Translations under genes and position numbers: made by a program
Notes under the pieces: model-generated
The model's input: the letters and a program-made list of their open reading frames with translations, nothing else
Database searches by the model: none
What the model was told of the DNA's origin: nothing
Assembly (NCBI GenBank): GCA_900550365.1
Contig: URRR01000020.1
Location: 1 to 41,606 of the forward strand
DNA: 41,606 nucleotides
From: an uncultured Prevotella sp.
GTDB taxonomy: Bacteria > Bacteroidota > Bacteroidia > Bacteroidales > Bacteroidaceae
Reading direction: 5' to 3'
Shown here: piece after piece, positions 15,682 through 25,413 of the stretch
How positions within the stretch are numbered: the first letter of the stretch is position 1
Layout of the letters: every line of letters begins with the position of its first letter

Positions 15682-17511
15682 ATGAAAGAATTTCTGCAAG
15701 TATTGCGCCGTTTCGTGCCCCCGTACAAGAAATATCTTGCCCTCTCGGTAATATTCAACATCCTGTCGGCGGTGCTGAACATATTCTCGTTCATGACGAT
15801 AATACCCATTCTGCAAATCCTCTTCAATACCGGCGACACGAAGGCCGCCACCGCTCTGGCAGCATGGGACTGGGGCAACATCAAAGACTCGCTGAACAAC
15901 TTCGGCGAGTACTACGTCGGACGCATGATAACTGACTACGGCGCGAGCAATACCCTGCTCATCATCGGCCTGTTCCTGGCCTTCACCACGTTCCTGAAGA
16001 CGGGCGCATATTTTCTTTCATCGGCCACGATAATACCCATACGCACGGGCGTCGTGCGCGACATCCGCAACCAGCTCTACCGCAAGATAACGTCGCTGCC
16101 GCTGGGCTTCTTCTCAGAGGAGCGCAAAGGCGACATCATAGCACGCATGAGCGGCGACGTGCAGGAGATAGAAAGCTCTATCATGTCGTCACTCGACATG
16201 CTTTTCAAGAACCCCATTCTCATCATATTCTACTTCACCACGCTGATAATCATCAGCTGGCAGCTCACGCTGTTCACCCTCATCTTCGTGCCCCTGATGG
16301 GCTGGATAATGGGACTTGTGGGCCGTAAGCTGAAACAGAAGTCGATAAAGGCACAGAGCCTGTGGAGCGAGACGATGAGCCAGGTGGAGGAAACGCTCGG
16401 CGGGCTGCGCATAATCAAGGCCTTCTGCGCCGAGGAAAAGATGAACAGAAGGTTCGACAGGATAAATTCAGAATACCGTGACAACATCCTCCGCGTCAAC
16501 ACACGCCAGCAGATGGCCCATCCCATGAGCGAGTTTCTCGGCACGGTGATGATTGTCATCGTGATGTGGTTCGGCGGAATGCTCGTACTTGGCGGCAAAG
16601 GGCTCAGCGGCCCCACGTTCATCTATTACATGGTGATACTGTACAGCATCATCAACCCCCTGAAAGAGTTCTCAAAGGCCGGCTACAACATACCTAAAGG
16701 CCTCGCCTCAATGGAGCGTGTAGACAAGATACTGAAGGCCGAGAACAACATAAAGGAGCGCCCCGACGCCGTTCACGTAAGCGACTTCAAGGACAAGATA
16801 GAGTTCCGCGACGTGTCGTTCCGCTACGGCGACAAGTGGGTTCTGCGCCACATCAACCTCACCATAGAGAAGGGCAAGACCGTGGCCATTGTAGGCCAGA
16901 GCGGCGGCGGCAAGTCAACCCTTGTAGACCTGATACCCCGATACTACGACGTGCAGGAGGGCGAGGTGCTCATCGACGGCGTGAACGTGAAGGACATGGC
17001 CATACATGACCTGCGCCAGCTCATCGGCAACGTCAACCAGGAGGCGATACTCTTCAACGACTCGTTCCGCAACAACATATCCTTCGGCGTAGACAACGCC
17101 ACCCAGGAGCAGATAGAGGAAGCCGCGCGCATAGCCAACGCCCACGACTTCATCATGGACTCCGAGCACGGTTACGACACCAACATCGGCGACCGCGGAG
17201 GCCGTCTGTCAGGAGGCCAGCGCCAGCGCGTCAGCATAGCCCGCGCCATACTGAAGAATCCGCCCATACTGATACTTGACGAAGCCACCTCGGCACTCGA
17301 CACCGAGAGCGAGCGCCTTGTGCAGCAGGCCCTCGAGCACCTGATGAAGACACGCACCACCGTGGCCATAGCCCACCGCCTGTCAACCATAAAGAACGCT
17401 GACGAGATATGCGTCATACATGATGGACAAATCGTTGAGCGCGGCACTCACGACGAGCTGCTCGCCATGGACGGCTACTACAAGAAGCTGAACGACATGC
17501 AAAAGACGTAG
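15682..17511 (+). CDS. ABC transporter, fused permease/ATPase (MsbA-like exporter)
   Basis: A 609-aa half-transporter that should work as a homodimer to flip or export a lipid or other hydrophobic substrate. The membrane domain has six segments between about 20 and 330. The nucleotide-binding domain carries Walker A GQSGGGKST (405-413), the LSGGQ signature (509-513), Walker B ILILDE (529-534) and the H-loop in AIAHRLS. Immediately downstream, 26 bases away, is an LpxL-like lipid A acyltransferase followed by LPS-type glycosyltransferases. That supports a role in lipid A-core export, but MsbA function is inferred from context and not from a diagnostic residue. Confidence 0.9.
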   Translation: MKEFLQVLRRFVPPYKKYLALSVIFNILSAVLNIFSFMTIIPILQILFNTGDTKAATALAAWDWGNIKDSLNNFGEYYVGRMITDYGASNTLLIIGLFLAFTTFLKTGAYFLSSATIIPIRTGVVRDIRNQLYRKITSLPLGFFSEERKGDIIARMSGDVQEIESSIMSSLDMLFKNPILIIFYFTTLIIISWQLTLFTLIFVPLMGWIMGLVGRKLKQKSIKAQSLWSETMSQVEETLGGLRIIKAFCAEEKMNRRFDRINSEYRDNILRVNTRQQMAHPMSEFLGTVMIVIVMWFGGMLVLGGKGLSGPTFIYYMVILYSIINPLKEFSKAGYNIPKGLASMERVDKILKAENNIKERPDAVHVSDFKDKIEFRDVSFRYGDKWVLRHINLTIEKGKTVAIVGQSGGGKSTLVDLIPRYYDVQEGEVLIDGVNVKDMAIHDLRQLIGNVNQEAILFNDSFRNNISFGVDNATQEQIEEAARIANAHDFIMDSEHGYDTNIGDRGGRLSGGQRQRVSIARAILKNPPILILDEATSALDTESERLVQQALEHLMKTRTTVAIAHRLSTIKNADEICVIHDGQIVERGTHDELLAMDGYYKKLNDMQKT

Positions 17512-17537
17512 CATCACGGCAAACCACGAGAAAAGAA

Positions 17538-18476
17538 ATGAAATTTTTAGAAATACTGGCATACGGGGCATTCTACATTCTGTCGCTCCTTCCTTACAGG
17601 GCGCTTTACATCCTGTCAGATGTCTTCAGCCCGATAGTGCACTACGTAGTGCGCTACCGCAGGGACGTTGTACGCCGCAACCTGGCCACTTCGTTTCCTG
17701 AGAAGACGCAGGAAGAGCTGCGCGGCATAGAGAAAGCGTTCTACCGCTGGCTCTGCGACTATTTTGTAGAGACGGTGAAGCTGATGACCGTGTCACACAA
17801 GGAACTGCTGCGCCACGTGGAGTTCCGCGGCATCGAGGCCATCGAAGACAGCTTTGACCGCGGCCAGACGTGCGCCGGCATACTGGGACATTACGGCAAC
17901 TGGGAGCTGCTGTCGGCCACGGGGCTTACCTTCAGACGGCATCCCGAGGCCGTGGTAGGCCTCATCTACAAGCCCCAGCGCAACAAGATATTCGACCGTC
18001 TCTTCATAAAGCTGCGCCAGAGCATGGGCGGGGTGTGCATACCCAAGCAGGACATCCTGCGCTATCTGCTGTCCTTCCGCCGCCAGAACCTCATGAACAT
18101 CTTCGGATACATTGCCGACCAAGGGCCCCGCTACCAGAACATTCACCTGTGGCTGCCCTTCCTCAACCACGACACACCCGTGTTCACAGGCGCCGAAAGG
18201 ATAATGAGAAAGATGAACAACACCGTGTTCTACATCGACGTGGAGCGCCCCCGGCGCGGTCATTACATATACACGTTCAGGCTTATGACGGCTGACCCGG
18301 CCTCGCTGCCCGAGTATGAGATAACACGCCGCTACTTCGCCATGCTTGAGCAGACCATACGCCGCGACCCTTACTGCTACCTGTGGAGCCACAACCGATG
18401 GAAGCGCTCCCACGAAGAGTTTGACCGCCGCTACACCATAGAGCACGGACACGTGGTAGAAAAACAACGCCAATGA
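17538..18476 (+). CDS. Lipid A biosynthesis (LpxL/HtrB-family) acyltransferase
   Basis: A 312-aa membrane-associated acyltransferase that probably adds a secondary acyl chain to lipid A. The hallmark H-x4-E is present as His118-Glu123 in GHYGNWELL. An N-terminal hydrophobic anchor spans about 5-25. The YIADQGPR block near residue 193 is also typical. It follows the MsbA-like transporter and precedes glycosyltransferases, supporting an LPS role. Chain specificity cannot be told. Confidence 0.9.
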   Translation: MKFLEILAYGAFYILSLLPYRALYILSDVFSPIVHYVVRYRRDVVRRNLATSFPEKTQEELRGIEKAFYRWLCDYFVETVKLMTVSHKELLRHVEFRGIEAIEDSFDRGQTCAGILGHYGNWELLSATGLTFRRHPEAVVGLIYKPQRNKIFDRLFIKLRQSMGGVCIPKQDILRYLLSFRRQNLMNIFGYIADQGPRYQNIHLWLPFLNHDTPVFTGAERIMRKMNNTVFYIDVERPRRGHYIYTFRLMTADPASLPEYEITRRYFAMLEQTIRRDPYCYLWSHNRWKRSHEEFDRRYTIEHGHVVEKQRQ

Positions 18477-18519
18477 GGACACGCAAGCCCCTCCCCGGCA
18501 AGATTAAACAAGAAGCGAT

Positions 18520-19662
18520 ATGATAATAGGATATGACGCCAAGCGCATAACATACAACAACACCGGCCTCGGCAGCTACGGCAGGACCCTCGTCAACGAC
18601 ATTGCCGAAGCCGTGAAGCCGGGCACTACGCTCAACCTGTACAGCCCCGGCACGGGCGATGCCGCCCTGCGCCGCCAGGTAAGGCCTATGCCCAACGTGC
18701 ACTTTGTCTACCCCAGCCGCGACATAGGCCCGCTTTCACGGGCCACATGGCGGACGTTCGGCATCGTAAAAGACCTTGTGCGTGACGGCGTGCGCCTCTT
18801 CCACGGCCTCTCAGGCGAGCTGCCGGCAGGCATAAGAGACGCGGGGATAAAAACCGTAGTGACGATGCACGACGTCATCTTCATGCGTCATCCCGAGTGG
18901 TACGGCTGGGCCGACCGCAAGATTTACACATGGAAGTTCCGCAAGACATGCCAGGAGGCCGACCGGATAATAGCCATCAGCGAGTGTACCAAGCGCGACG
19001 TGATGCTCTTCGGCGACGTGCCGGCCGAGAAGATAGACGTGATATACCAGAGCTGCGGCACACGCTACAAGCTGCGCGAGGGCGAGAAGAAGCTGCAGGA
19101 GGTGCACACTACGTACATGCTGCCCGAGCGTTACGTGGTAAGCGTGGGCACGATAGAAGAACGCAAGAACATCATACTGGCCGTAAAGGCCATGCGCCTG
19201 CTGCCCGAGGAGATAAGCCTCGTCATCGTAGGCAGGCCTACAAGATATGCCGAAAAGGTGAAACGCTTCGTAGAGGCCAACGGCCTCAGCCGCCGGGTGA
19301 AGTTCCTCCACGGCGTGCCCGCCGACGACCTGCCCGCCATATACCAGATGGCCGAGGCCTGCGTCTACCCCTCACGTTATGAAGGCTTCGGCCTGCCCGT
19401 CATCGAGGGCATACAGAGCGGCCTGCCCGTAGTGGCCTGCACTGGCAGCTGCCTTGAAGAGGCGGGCGGCAACGCCACGCTTTACGTTGACCCCGACGAC
19501 GTCTACGCCATGGCCGATGCCATACAGAAGAGCCTGAAGGGAGCGCCGGGGCGCGACGAGCGCATAGCCGCCGGCATGCAGTATATCAGCCGCTTTGAGA
19601 ACGCTGACGTAGCCCGCCACGTGCTCGGCGTGTACAGCCGCCTGCTCGGCACAGAGCTGTAA
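18520..19662 (+). CDS. Glycosyltransferase, GT4/GT-B family
   Basis: A 380-aa GT-B fold enzyme that transfers a sugar from a nucleotide donor during envelope glycan assembly. The N-terminal domain includes TYNNTGLGSYGRTLV and a LFHGLSGELPAG segment. The C-terminal GT1 domain has YVVSVGTIEERKN (about 206-218) and the donor-binding YPSRYEGFGLPVIEG (about 286-300) with the E-x7-E type motif. It is preceded 43 bases earlier by the LpxL-like gene and followed by a 22-bp palindrome array. Donor and acceptor are unknown. Confidence 0.9.
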   Translation: MIIGYDAKRITYNNTGLGSYGRTLVNDIAEAVKPGTTLNLYSPGTGDAALRRQVRPMPNVHFVYPSRDIGPLSRATWRTFGIVKDLVRDGVRLFHGLSGELPAGIRDAGIKTVVTMHDVIFMRHPEWYGWADRKIYTWKFRKTCQEADRIIAISECTKRDVMLFGDVPAEKIDVIYQSCGTRYKLREGEKKLQEVHTTYMLPERYVVSVGTIEERKNIILAVKAMRLLPEEISLVIVGRPTRYAEKVKRFVEANGLSRRVKFLHGVPADDLPAIYQMAEACVYPSRYEGFGLPVIEGIQSGLPVVACTGSCLEEAGGNATLYVDPDDVYAMADAIQKSLKGAPGRDERIAAGMQYISRFENADVARHVLGVYSRLLGTEL

Positions 19663-19712
19663 GCGGCGCGCAGGCTGCAGGCCACGCAACAGCCTGACAG
19701 ACAGCACGTTGC

Positions 19713-19800
19713 GAAAGACGGTCTTTCGCAGGGCAAAACACGGCCTTTTACAACCCGAAAGACGGCATTCAGCACCGCAAAAGACGGTCTTTTGCGAAGC
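19713..19800. repeat. Four-unit 22-bp palindromic array, copy 4
   Basis: Units start at 19713, 19735, 19757 and 19779, exactly 22 bp apart, all in the forward sense with small changes. It fills most of the 183-bp gap between two glycosyltransferase genes of the same direction. Confidence 0.88.
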
Positions 19801-19845
19801 CGCCCCGCAACGGGGCACTCATGACAGACATCACTCACGACTACT

Positions 19846-20760
19846 ATGACTGACAATAACGACAACAACCGGCCACTGTTCTCGATACTTATACCTACGT
19901 GGAACAATCTCGGCTTCCTGAAGCTGTGCGTGGAGAGCATAAGAAAAAACTCCACATACAGCCACCAGATAATCATACACGTCAACGACGGCAGCGACGG
20001 CACACGCCGCTGGGTGGAGCAGCAGGGGCTCGACCACACCTGCTCTGACGGCAACGTGGGCGTATGCCTGGCCATGAACATGATGCGCACCAAGGTCAAG
20101 ACTGACTACATCCTGTTCATCAACGACGACATGTACGCCCTGCCCGGCTGGGACGCGGCCCTCTATGACGAGATAAAGCGCCAGCCTGACAACCGCTTCT
20201 TCCTGTCGTCCACAACCATACAGCCGCGCACGCCCAACAAGGCCGTCATCAATGCAGACTACGGCGACACGGTGGAGAACTTCCGCGAGGCCGCCCTGCT
20301 GAGCGAGTATATGAGCTATGACGCGCCCGACTGGCTGGGAGCTACCCTGCCGCCGAACATCGTCCACCGCGACATATGGGACCTCGTGGGCGGCTACAGC
20401 GTTGAGCTGTCGCCCGGAATGTACAGCGACCCTGACTTCACCGCCAAGCTGTGGCTCTGCGGCGTAAGGCGCATGAAGGGCGTGTCGGCAAGCCGCGTGT
20501 ACCACTTTGAGACCAAGTCGACCACCCGCATACGCAAGAACATGGGCCAGATGCAGTTTCTCATGAAGTGGGGAATGACCAACGGCACCTTCCGCCGCCT
20601 CTTCACCCATAACGGCTCACCCTACAGCGAGGAGCTGGCCGCCGCCATGCCCGCCAAAGGGAAGCTGAGAGGCGAGCTGATACGCTGCCGCCTGAAAGCC
20701 CTCTACTGGCTGCTGACCAAGGACCTGGGCCCCGCATGGAAGGCATGGCATAATAAATAA
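19846..20760 (+). CDS. Glycosyltransferase family 2
   Basis: A 304-aa GT-A enzyme. The N-terminal FSILIPTWNNLGFLKLCVES block is the GT2 signature, followed by NDGSDGTRRW. A DxD-like FINDDMY lies near residue 90 (nucleotide-sugar/metal binding). The C-terminal half has GGYSVELSPGMYSDPDF, where a GT2-like acidic active-site residue would sit. It probably builds LPS core or O-chain with its neighbours. It lies 22 bases before the next glycosyltransferase. Confidence 0.88.
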   Translation: MTDNNDNNRPLFSILIPTWNNLGFLKLCVESIRKNSTYSHQIIIHVNDGSDGTRRWVEQQGLDHTCSDGNVGVCLAMNMMRTKVKTDYILFINDDMYALPGWDAALYDEIKRQPDNRFFLSSTTIQPRTPNKAVINADYGDTVENFREAALLSEYMSYDAPDWLGATLPPNIVHRDIWDLVGGYSVELSPGMYSDPDFTAKLWLCGVRRMKGVSASRVYHFETKSTTRIRKNMGQMQFLMKWGMTNGTFRRLFTHNGSPYSEELAAAMPAKGKLRGELIRCRLKALYWLLTKDLGPAWKAWHNK

Positions 20761-20782
20761 ATCATTTAATCACCTGAATATC

Positions 20783-21769
20783 ATGACATTAGGAGTACTG
20801 CTGCCGCACACGAAGCTATACGGAGGCGTTAAGCGCTTTCTTGAGCTGGGCAACATATTCGTGGCTAAAGGCCACAGGTTCATCGTTTTCACACCCGACG
20901 GCCAGGGCCCCACATGGTTCGACTACAAAGGCGAGATGGCCACGTTCGCCCAAATAGGCGAGACCGGCCTTGACGCCCTCTGGACCACCACACCTGAGAT
21001 GATGCCCATGGTAAAAGCGTCAAAGGCCCGCCACAAGATATTCTACCATGTAAGGAAACGTGAGAAGATAAAAGACCTCATGGCCGACAAGGACGTGGAG
21101 GTGTTCGCCTGCTCAACAAACATATATGAATATGACCTGAAAAAGTACGGCCGCAAGACGTTCAAGGCCGTAGGCGGAGTAACCGTAGCCAACTATACGC
21201 CCAAGCAGGACTACTCTGTCAACGGCCGGCCTTTCGTAGTAATGGCTTACGGCCGCATTGTGGAGCGTGTCAAGGGCACGCATTACGTAGTCAGCGCATG
21301 CGAGAAGCTTTACCGCAAGGGCTACGACATTAAGCTGCTTCTGTATGACACGCCGGTGAGCGAGGACGCCGCGCGGCGGCTGAAAGCCTTCAAGTGCAAG
21401 TGCCCTCTGGAGTTTGTCATCGGGCATCCGTTCAACCGCAACTCGGAGCTTTTCAACCGGGCCGACTGCTTCGTGTCGGCTGAGAATCCGCGATACTCCG
21501 GCTGGAACAACTCCGTGGCTGAGGCCATGGCCTGCGCCCTGCCCGTGATAACGTCAAAGGCAGGCACGCTCGACCTCGTCGACGACGGCGTAAACGCCAT
21601 ACGCTCGGCCCGCTGGCGCTTCTGCTTCGCCAAGCACATCAAGGAGCTTTATGCCGACGAGGAGCTGCGCCGGCGCCTCGGCACGGCCGCGAGGCAGAGC
21701 ATAGCCCACTTTGACTGGACCAACGTGGCCGACAACATACTTGAATATCTAAGACAACAGGACAGATAA
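20783..21769 (+). CDS. Glycosyltransferase, GT4-like
   Basis: A 328-aa GT-B enzyme. The N-terminus LGVLLPHTKLYGGVKRFLELG resembles GT4 acceptor domains. The C-terminal part has VVMAYGRIVERVKG and the donor-binding NNSVAEAMACALPVITSKAG. It ends 1 base before the epimerase ATG, so it belongs to the same tight operon. The sugar is unknown. Confidence 0.86.
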   Translation: MTLGVLLPHTKLYGGVKRFLELGNIFVAKGHRFIVFTPDGQGPTWFDYKGEMATFAQIGETGLDALWTTTPEMMPMVKASKARHKIFYHVRKREKIKDLMADKDVEVFACSTNIYEYDLKKYGRKTFKAVGGVTVANYTPKQDYSVNGRPFVVMAYGRIVERVKGTHYVVSACEKLYRKGYDIKLLLYDTPVSEDAARRLKAFKCKCPLEFVIGHPFNRNSELFNRADCFVSAENPRYSGWNNSVAEAMACALPVITSKAGTLDLVDDGVNAIRSARWRFCFAKHIKELYADEELRRRLGTAARQSIAHFDWTNVADNILEYLRQQDR

Positions 21770-21770
21770 G

Positions 21771-22799
21771 ATGAAGATACTCGTTACAGGAGCCGCAGGC
21801 TTCATAGGCAGCCGGTGTGCCGAGCTGCTGGCACAGAGAGGCGACGAGGTGGTAGGCATAGACAACATCAATGACTACTACTCGCCCGAACTGAAATGTG
21901 CCCGCCTGCAAAGGGCCGGCATCAGCGCCGCGCCCGATATGCTCATGGGCAGCCGCAGACAAAGTAGCAGATGGCCCGGCTACACCTTCGTGCGCACCGA
22001 CATCGAGGACAAGGGCGCGCTCGACATGCTCTTCGGCATGACAAGGTTTGACAAGATAATACACCTCGCGGCACAGGCCGGCGTAAGATACTCCATAGCC
22101 AACCCCTTTGCCTACATGCGCAGCAACTATGTGGGATTCCTCAACATCCTCGAGTGCTGCCGCAACTTCGGCGTAAGCCACCTCGTCTACGCATCGTCAA
22201 GCTCGGTCTACGGCCTCAACTCAAAGGTGCCTTTCAGCGAGGACGACGTCGTTATAAGTCCCGTCAGCCTGTATGCCGCCAGCAAGAAGAGCAACGAGCT
22301 CATGGCCCACGCCTACTGCAAGCTGTACGGCATTCCGTGCACCGGCCTGCGTTACTTCACCGTCTACGGTCCGGCAGGCCGCCCCGACATGGCTCCGATG
22401 CTGTTTGCCGAGGCCATAACGCAGGGCAAACCGATAAAAGTTTTCAACCACGGCGACATGATGCGTGACTTCACGTATATCGACGACATCGCCAACGGCA
22501 CGCTGATGGTGCTCGACTGTCCGCCAGACCCGGCCCGTGACACTAACCACCTGCCTTACCGCATATACAACATAGGGCTGGGCTGCCCGGTAAAGCTGAC
22601 CGACTTCATAAGCGAGCTGGAGCAATGCCTCGGCCGCAAGGCGGAAAAGATTCTGCTGCCCATGCAGCCCGGAGACGTAAGCCGCACATGGGCCGACACC
22701 ACAAGGCTTGAGACTGAGATAGGATACAAGCCACGCGTAGCCCTGAAAGACGGCATACGCCGGTTCGTCGAATGGTTTAACGAATATCACGGACTATGA
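21771..22799 (+). CDS. NAD-dependent nucleotide-sugar epimerase (UDP-glucuronate 4-epimerase-like)
   Basis: A 342-aa extended SDR. Rossmann GxxGxxG is present at residues 7-13 (GAAGFIG), followed by DNINDYYSPELK. The catalytic YxxxK is in YAASKKSNE and the active-site Ser in YASSSSVYG. The layout and PVSLYAASK segment resemble UDP-glucuronate 4-epimerase or GalE-like enzymes. It would supply an epimerised sugar nucleotide for the cluster. Its stop overlaps the kinase start by 4 bases (ATGA), indicating translational coupling. The exact substrate is inferred only. Confidence 0.86.
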   Translation: MKILVTGAAGFIGSRCAELLAQRGDEVVGIDNINDYYSPELKCARLQRAGISAAPDMLMGSRRQSSRWPGYTFVRTDIEDKGALDMLFGMTRFDKIIHLAAQAGVRYSIANPFAYMRSNYVGFLNILECCRNFGVSHLVYASSSSVYGLNSKVPFSEDDVVISPVSLYAASKKSNELMAHAYCKLYGIPCTGLRYFTVYGPAGRPDMAPMLFAEAITQGKPIKVFNHGDMMRDFTYIDDIANGTLMVLDCPPDPARDTNHLPYRIYNIGLGCPVKLTDFISELEQCLGRKAEKILLPMQPGDVSRTWADTTRLETEIGYKPRVALKDGIRRFVEWFNEYHGL

Positions 22800-23539
22800 A
22801 AACCGTAATCAACGACGGATACATACGCTACAAAGACTTCATAACGGGCCTGCCTGAGACGTTCGCCGGCGGCGGAACACTGCTGCACGCAGGCCGCAAC
22901 ACGGTTAAATCATTCATTACTGACGGCACCGAGCTTATCGTAAAACGATACAAACGGCCCAACATAATACAGAGCATAGCCTACACCTTTTTTGAGAAAA
23001 GCAAGGCCAGGCGTGCTTACCTGTACGCCGCCGAGCTGCGGAAAAGAGGACTTAACACACCTCACGAAGCGGCATATATCGAGCTGAAGCACAACGGTCT
23101 GCTGTCTGACAGCTACTTCGTGTCCGCCGCCTGCCACCTGCCGCCGCTCACTGAGCAGCTCGTGCGCCCGTCGTTCGACACCCGTCTGGCCGACGCCCTG
23201 GCGGCATATCTTGCCGGGATGCACGCCAAAGGAGTGCTGCACGGCGACACTAACTTAGGTAACATATTGTACAAAGCCAACGGCGACGGCACATATGAGT
23301 TCTGGCTGATAGACACTAACCGCTCACACTTCCGCCGGCCCACCTATAATGACTGCATGGAGAACCTGAAACGGCTGACCCACTACAGACCATTGCTCGA
23401 CTATGTGATAAGGCGCTACGCCGAGATACGCGGCTGGAATCCTGACGACACCTCGGCCGACATTATGCGGCGCATATCTAAATTTGAGCACGACAAAGAC
23501 GTAAGACACAAAATCAAGAAACGACTTGCAAAACGATGA
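22796..23539 (+). CDS. Lipopolysaccharide kinase (Kdo/WaaP family)
   Basis: A 247-aa small protein-kinase-like enzyme expected to phosphorylate a Kdo or heptose sugar of the LPS core. The nucleotide-binding Lys region is IVKRYKRPN (about 48-56). The catalytic loop is HGDTNLGNIL with Asp151, and the metal-binding DTN at 173-175 replaces the DFG of true kinases. It overlaps the genes on both sides by 4 bases. Its presence argues that this cluster makes LPS core rather than capsule. Confidence 0.85.
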   Translation: MKTVINDGYIRYKDFITGLPETFAGGGTLLHAGRNTVKSFITDGTELIVKRYKRPNIIQSIAYTFFEKSKARRAYLYAAELRKRGLNTPHEAAYIELKHNGLLSDSYFVSAACHLPPLTEQLVRPSFDTRLADALAAYLAGMHAKGVLHGDTNLGNILYKANGDGTYEFWLIDTNRSHFRRPTYNDCMENLKRLTHYRPLLDYVIRRYAEIRGWNPDDTSADIMRRISKFEHDKDVRHKIKKRLAKR

Positions 23540-24276
23540 TACCCAGGAAAATACACTACTGCTGGCTGAGCGGCGACCCGATGCCCCGCAAAATAAGGAA
23601 ATGCATTGACACATGGCGGCGCGTAATGCCTGACTATGAGCTGAAGCTATGGGACATGCAGGCGTTCGACATCAAGTCAGTGCCGTTCGTGGAGGAGGCC
23701 TGCCGCAAACGTAAATGGGCCTTCGCAGCCGACTACATCCGCATGTACGCCCTGTACAAGGAAGGCGGCATCTACCTTGACTCTGACGTAAAGGTGACCA
23801 AGAGATTTGATGACCTGCTCGATTTCAGCTTCATGTCATCACTTGAATATCACCCGACACAGGCCGATAAAGACGGAGCATGGGATATGATTGACGCCGA
23901 CGGCCGCCGCATAAAGGACGGATTCGTGTCAGGAATAATGATTCAGGCGGCCGTGATGGGCGCTGAGGCCGGCTGTCCGTTCATCAAGGACGTGCTCGAC
24001 TGGTACGACACCCAACGCTTTATCAACCCCGACGGCTCACTGGCCATCAAGGTAGTGTCGCCGATGATATACGCCCGGCTGGCCGAAAAGTACGGATTCC
24101 TTTACAAAGACACCGACCAGTTGCTCGACGGCAACATGATGATATACGCCTCAAGCATGTTCGCGGGAAACAAACACGAGGTGACCCCGCGCACACGGGC
24201 CATACACTTGTGCGCACACAGCTGGACACCTACCGCATGGGAGAAACTGAAACGGCTGACAGGAAAAAGCATATGA
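23536..24276 (+). CDS. Glycosyltransferase family 32 (DXD sugar-binding)
   Basis: A 246-aa enzyme with the GT32 N-terminus IPRKIHYCWLSGDPMP and the DxD motif in GGIYLDSDVKV (about 75-85). Such enzymes are often annotated as capsular polysaccharide or mannosyl/galactosyl transferases. The start ATG overlaps the kinase stop (ATGA). The stop lies 1 base before the UDP-galactopyranose mutase ATG, placing it in the galactofuranose part of the operon. Confidence 0.87.
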   Translation: MIPRKIHYCWLSGDPMPRKIRKCIDTWRRVMPDYELKLWDMQAFDIKSVPFVEEACRKRKWAFAADYIRMYALYKEGGIYLDSDVKVTKRFDDLLDFSFMSSLEYHPTQADKDGAWDMIDADGRRIKDGFVSGIMIQAAVMGAEAGCPFIKDVLDWYDTQRFINPDGSLAIKVVSPMIYARLAEKYGFLYKDTDQLLDGNMMIYASSMFAGNKHEVTPRTRAIHLCAHSWTPTAWEKLKRLTGKSI

Positions 24277-24277
24277 C

Positions 24278-25387
24278 ATGAAAGAATACGATTATCTTAT
24301 AGTCGGCGCAGGGCTGTTCGGCTCAGTGTTTGCCCACGAGGCAATGAAGGCCGGCAGGCGTTGCCTCGTGATAGACAAGCGGAAACACACCGGAGGCAAC
24401 CTGTATTGCGAGAATATTGACGGCATTAACGTGCACAGATATGGCGCACACATATTCCATACAGACAACCGGGAAGTGTGGCAATACGTCAATTCGCTCG
24501 TAGAGTTCAACCGATACACCAACTCACCGATTGCCTGCTACAAGGGCAGACTGTACAATCTGCCCTTCAACATGAACACGTTCTACCAGCTATGGGGCGT
24601 CCGCACACCCGAAGAGGCAGAACGCCAACTGGCCTCGCAACGTGCTGAATACGCCCACATAGAGACGCCTGCCGACTTTGAGGAGCAGGCCTTGAAGCTG
24701 TGCGGACGCGATATTTACGAGACACTTATAAAAGGATACACCGAGAAGCAGTGGGGACGGCCTGCCCGTGAGCTGCCTGCCGAGATAATAAAGCGTGTCC
24801 CCGTAAGGCTGACTTTTGACAACAACTACTTCAACGACCCTTATCAGGGCATACCCATAGGAGGATACAACCGCCTGACCGACAAGCTTCTTGAGGGTGT
24901 GGAGGTTCGTCTGGACACGGATTACTTCACCGACAGGGCCTCGCTTGACGGCCTTGCACGCACCACGGTGTTCACAGGCATGATTGACAGATACTTCGAT
25001 TACCGCTGCGGACGGCTCGAATACCGCAGTCTGAGATTTGACACAAAGAGACTGAACGTACCTAATTTCCAGGGAAATGCCGTAATAAACTATACCGCGG
25101 CAGACGTACCTTACACAAGAGTGATAGAGCACAAGCACTTTGAATACGGCACACAACCCACAACGGTCGTCACATATGAGTATCCTGACGCTTGGGACGA
25201 GAGCAAGGAACCGTATTACCCGATAAACGACAGACGCAACAATGCCATAGCTGAAGAATACAGACGAATGGCCGGAGGCCACGGCAACGTAATCTTCGGC
25301 GGACGCCTGGGACAATATGCCTACTTCGACATGGACGATACCGTGGCCGAAGCTCTTAAACTATTCAGACAGACAGAAAAACGATAA
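24278..25387 (+). CDS. glf: UDP-galactopyranose mutase
   Basis: A 369-aa flavoenzyme converting UDP-galactopyranose to UDP-galactofuranose. The FAD-binding GxGxxG is at Gly10, Gly12 and Gly15 (VGAGLFGSV). HIFHTDNREVWQYV, the KQWGRPARELP active-site region and the conserved C-terminal GGRLGQYAYFDMD are all visible. Length is normal. The next gene is a probable galactofuranosyltransferase, so this glycan probably contains galactofuranose. Confidence 0.95.
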   Translation: MKEYDYLIVGAGLFGSVFAHEAMKAGRRCLVIDKRKHTGGNLYCENIDGINVHRYGAHIFHTDNREVWQYVNSLVEFNRYTNSPIACYKGRLYNLPFNMNTFYQLWGVRTPEEAERQLASQRAEYAHIETPADFEEQALKLCGRDIYETLIKGYTEKQWGRPARELPAEIIKRVPVRLTFDNNYFNDPYQGIPIGGYNRLTDKLLEGVEVRLDTDYFTDRASLDGLARTTVFTGMIDRYFDYRCGRLEYRSLRFDTKRLNVPNFQGNAVINYTAADVPYTRVIEHKHFEYGTQPTTVVTYEYPDAWDESKEPYYPINDRRNNAIAEEYRRMAGGHGNVIFGGRLGQYAYFDMDDTVAEALKLFRQTEKR

Positions 25388-25413
25388 ACCACACATAAAC
25401 ACACTGAACAATA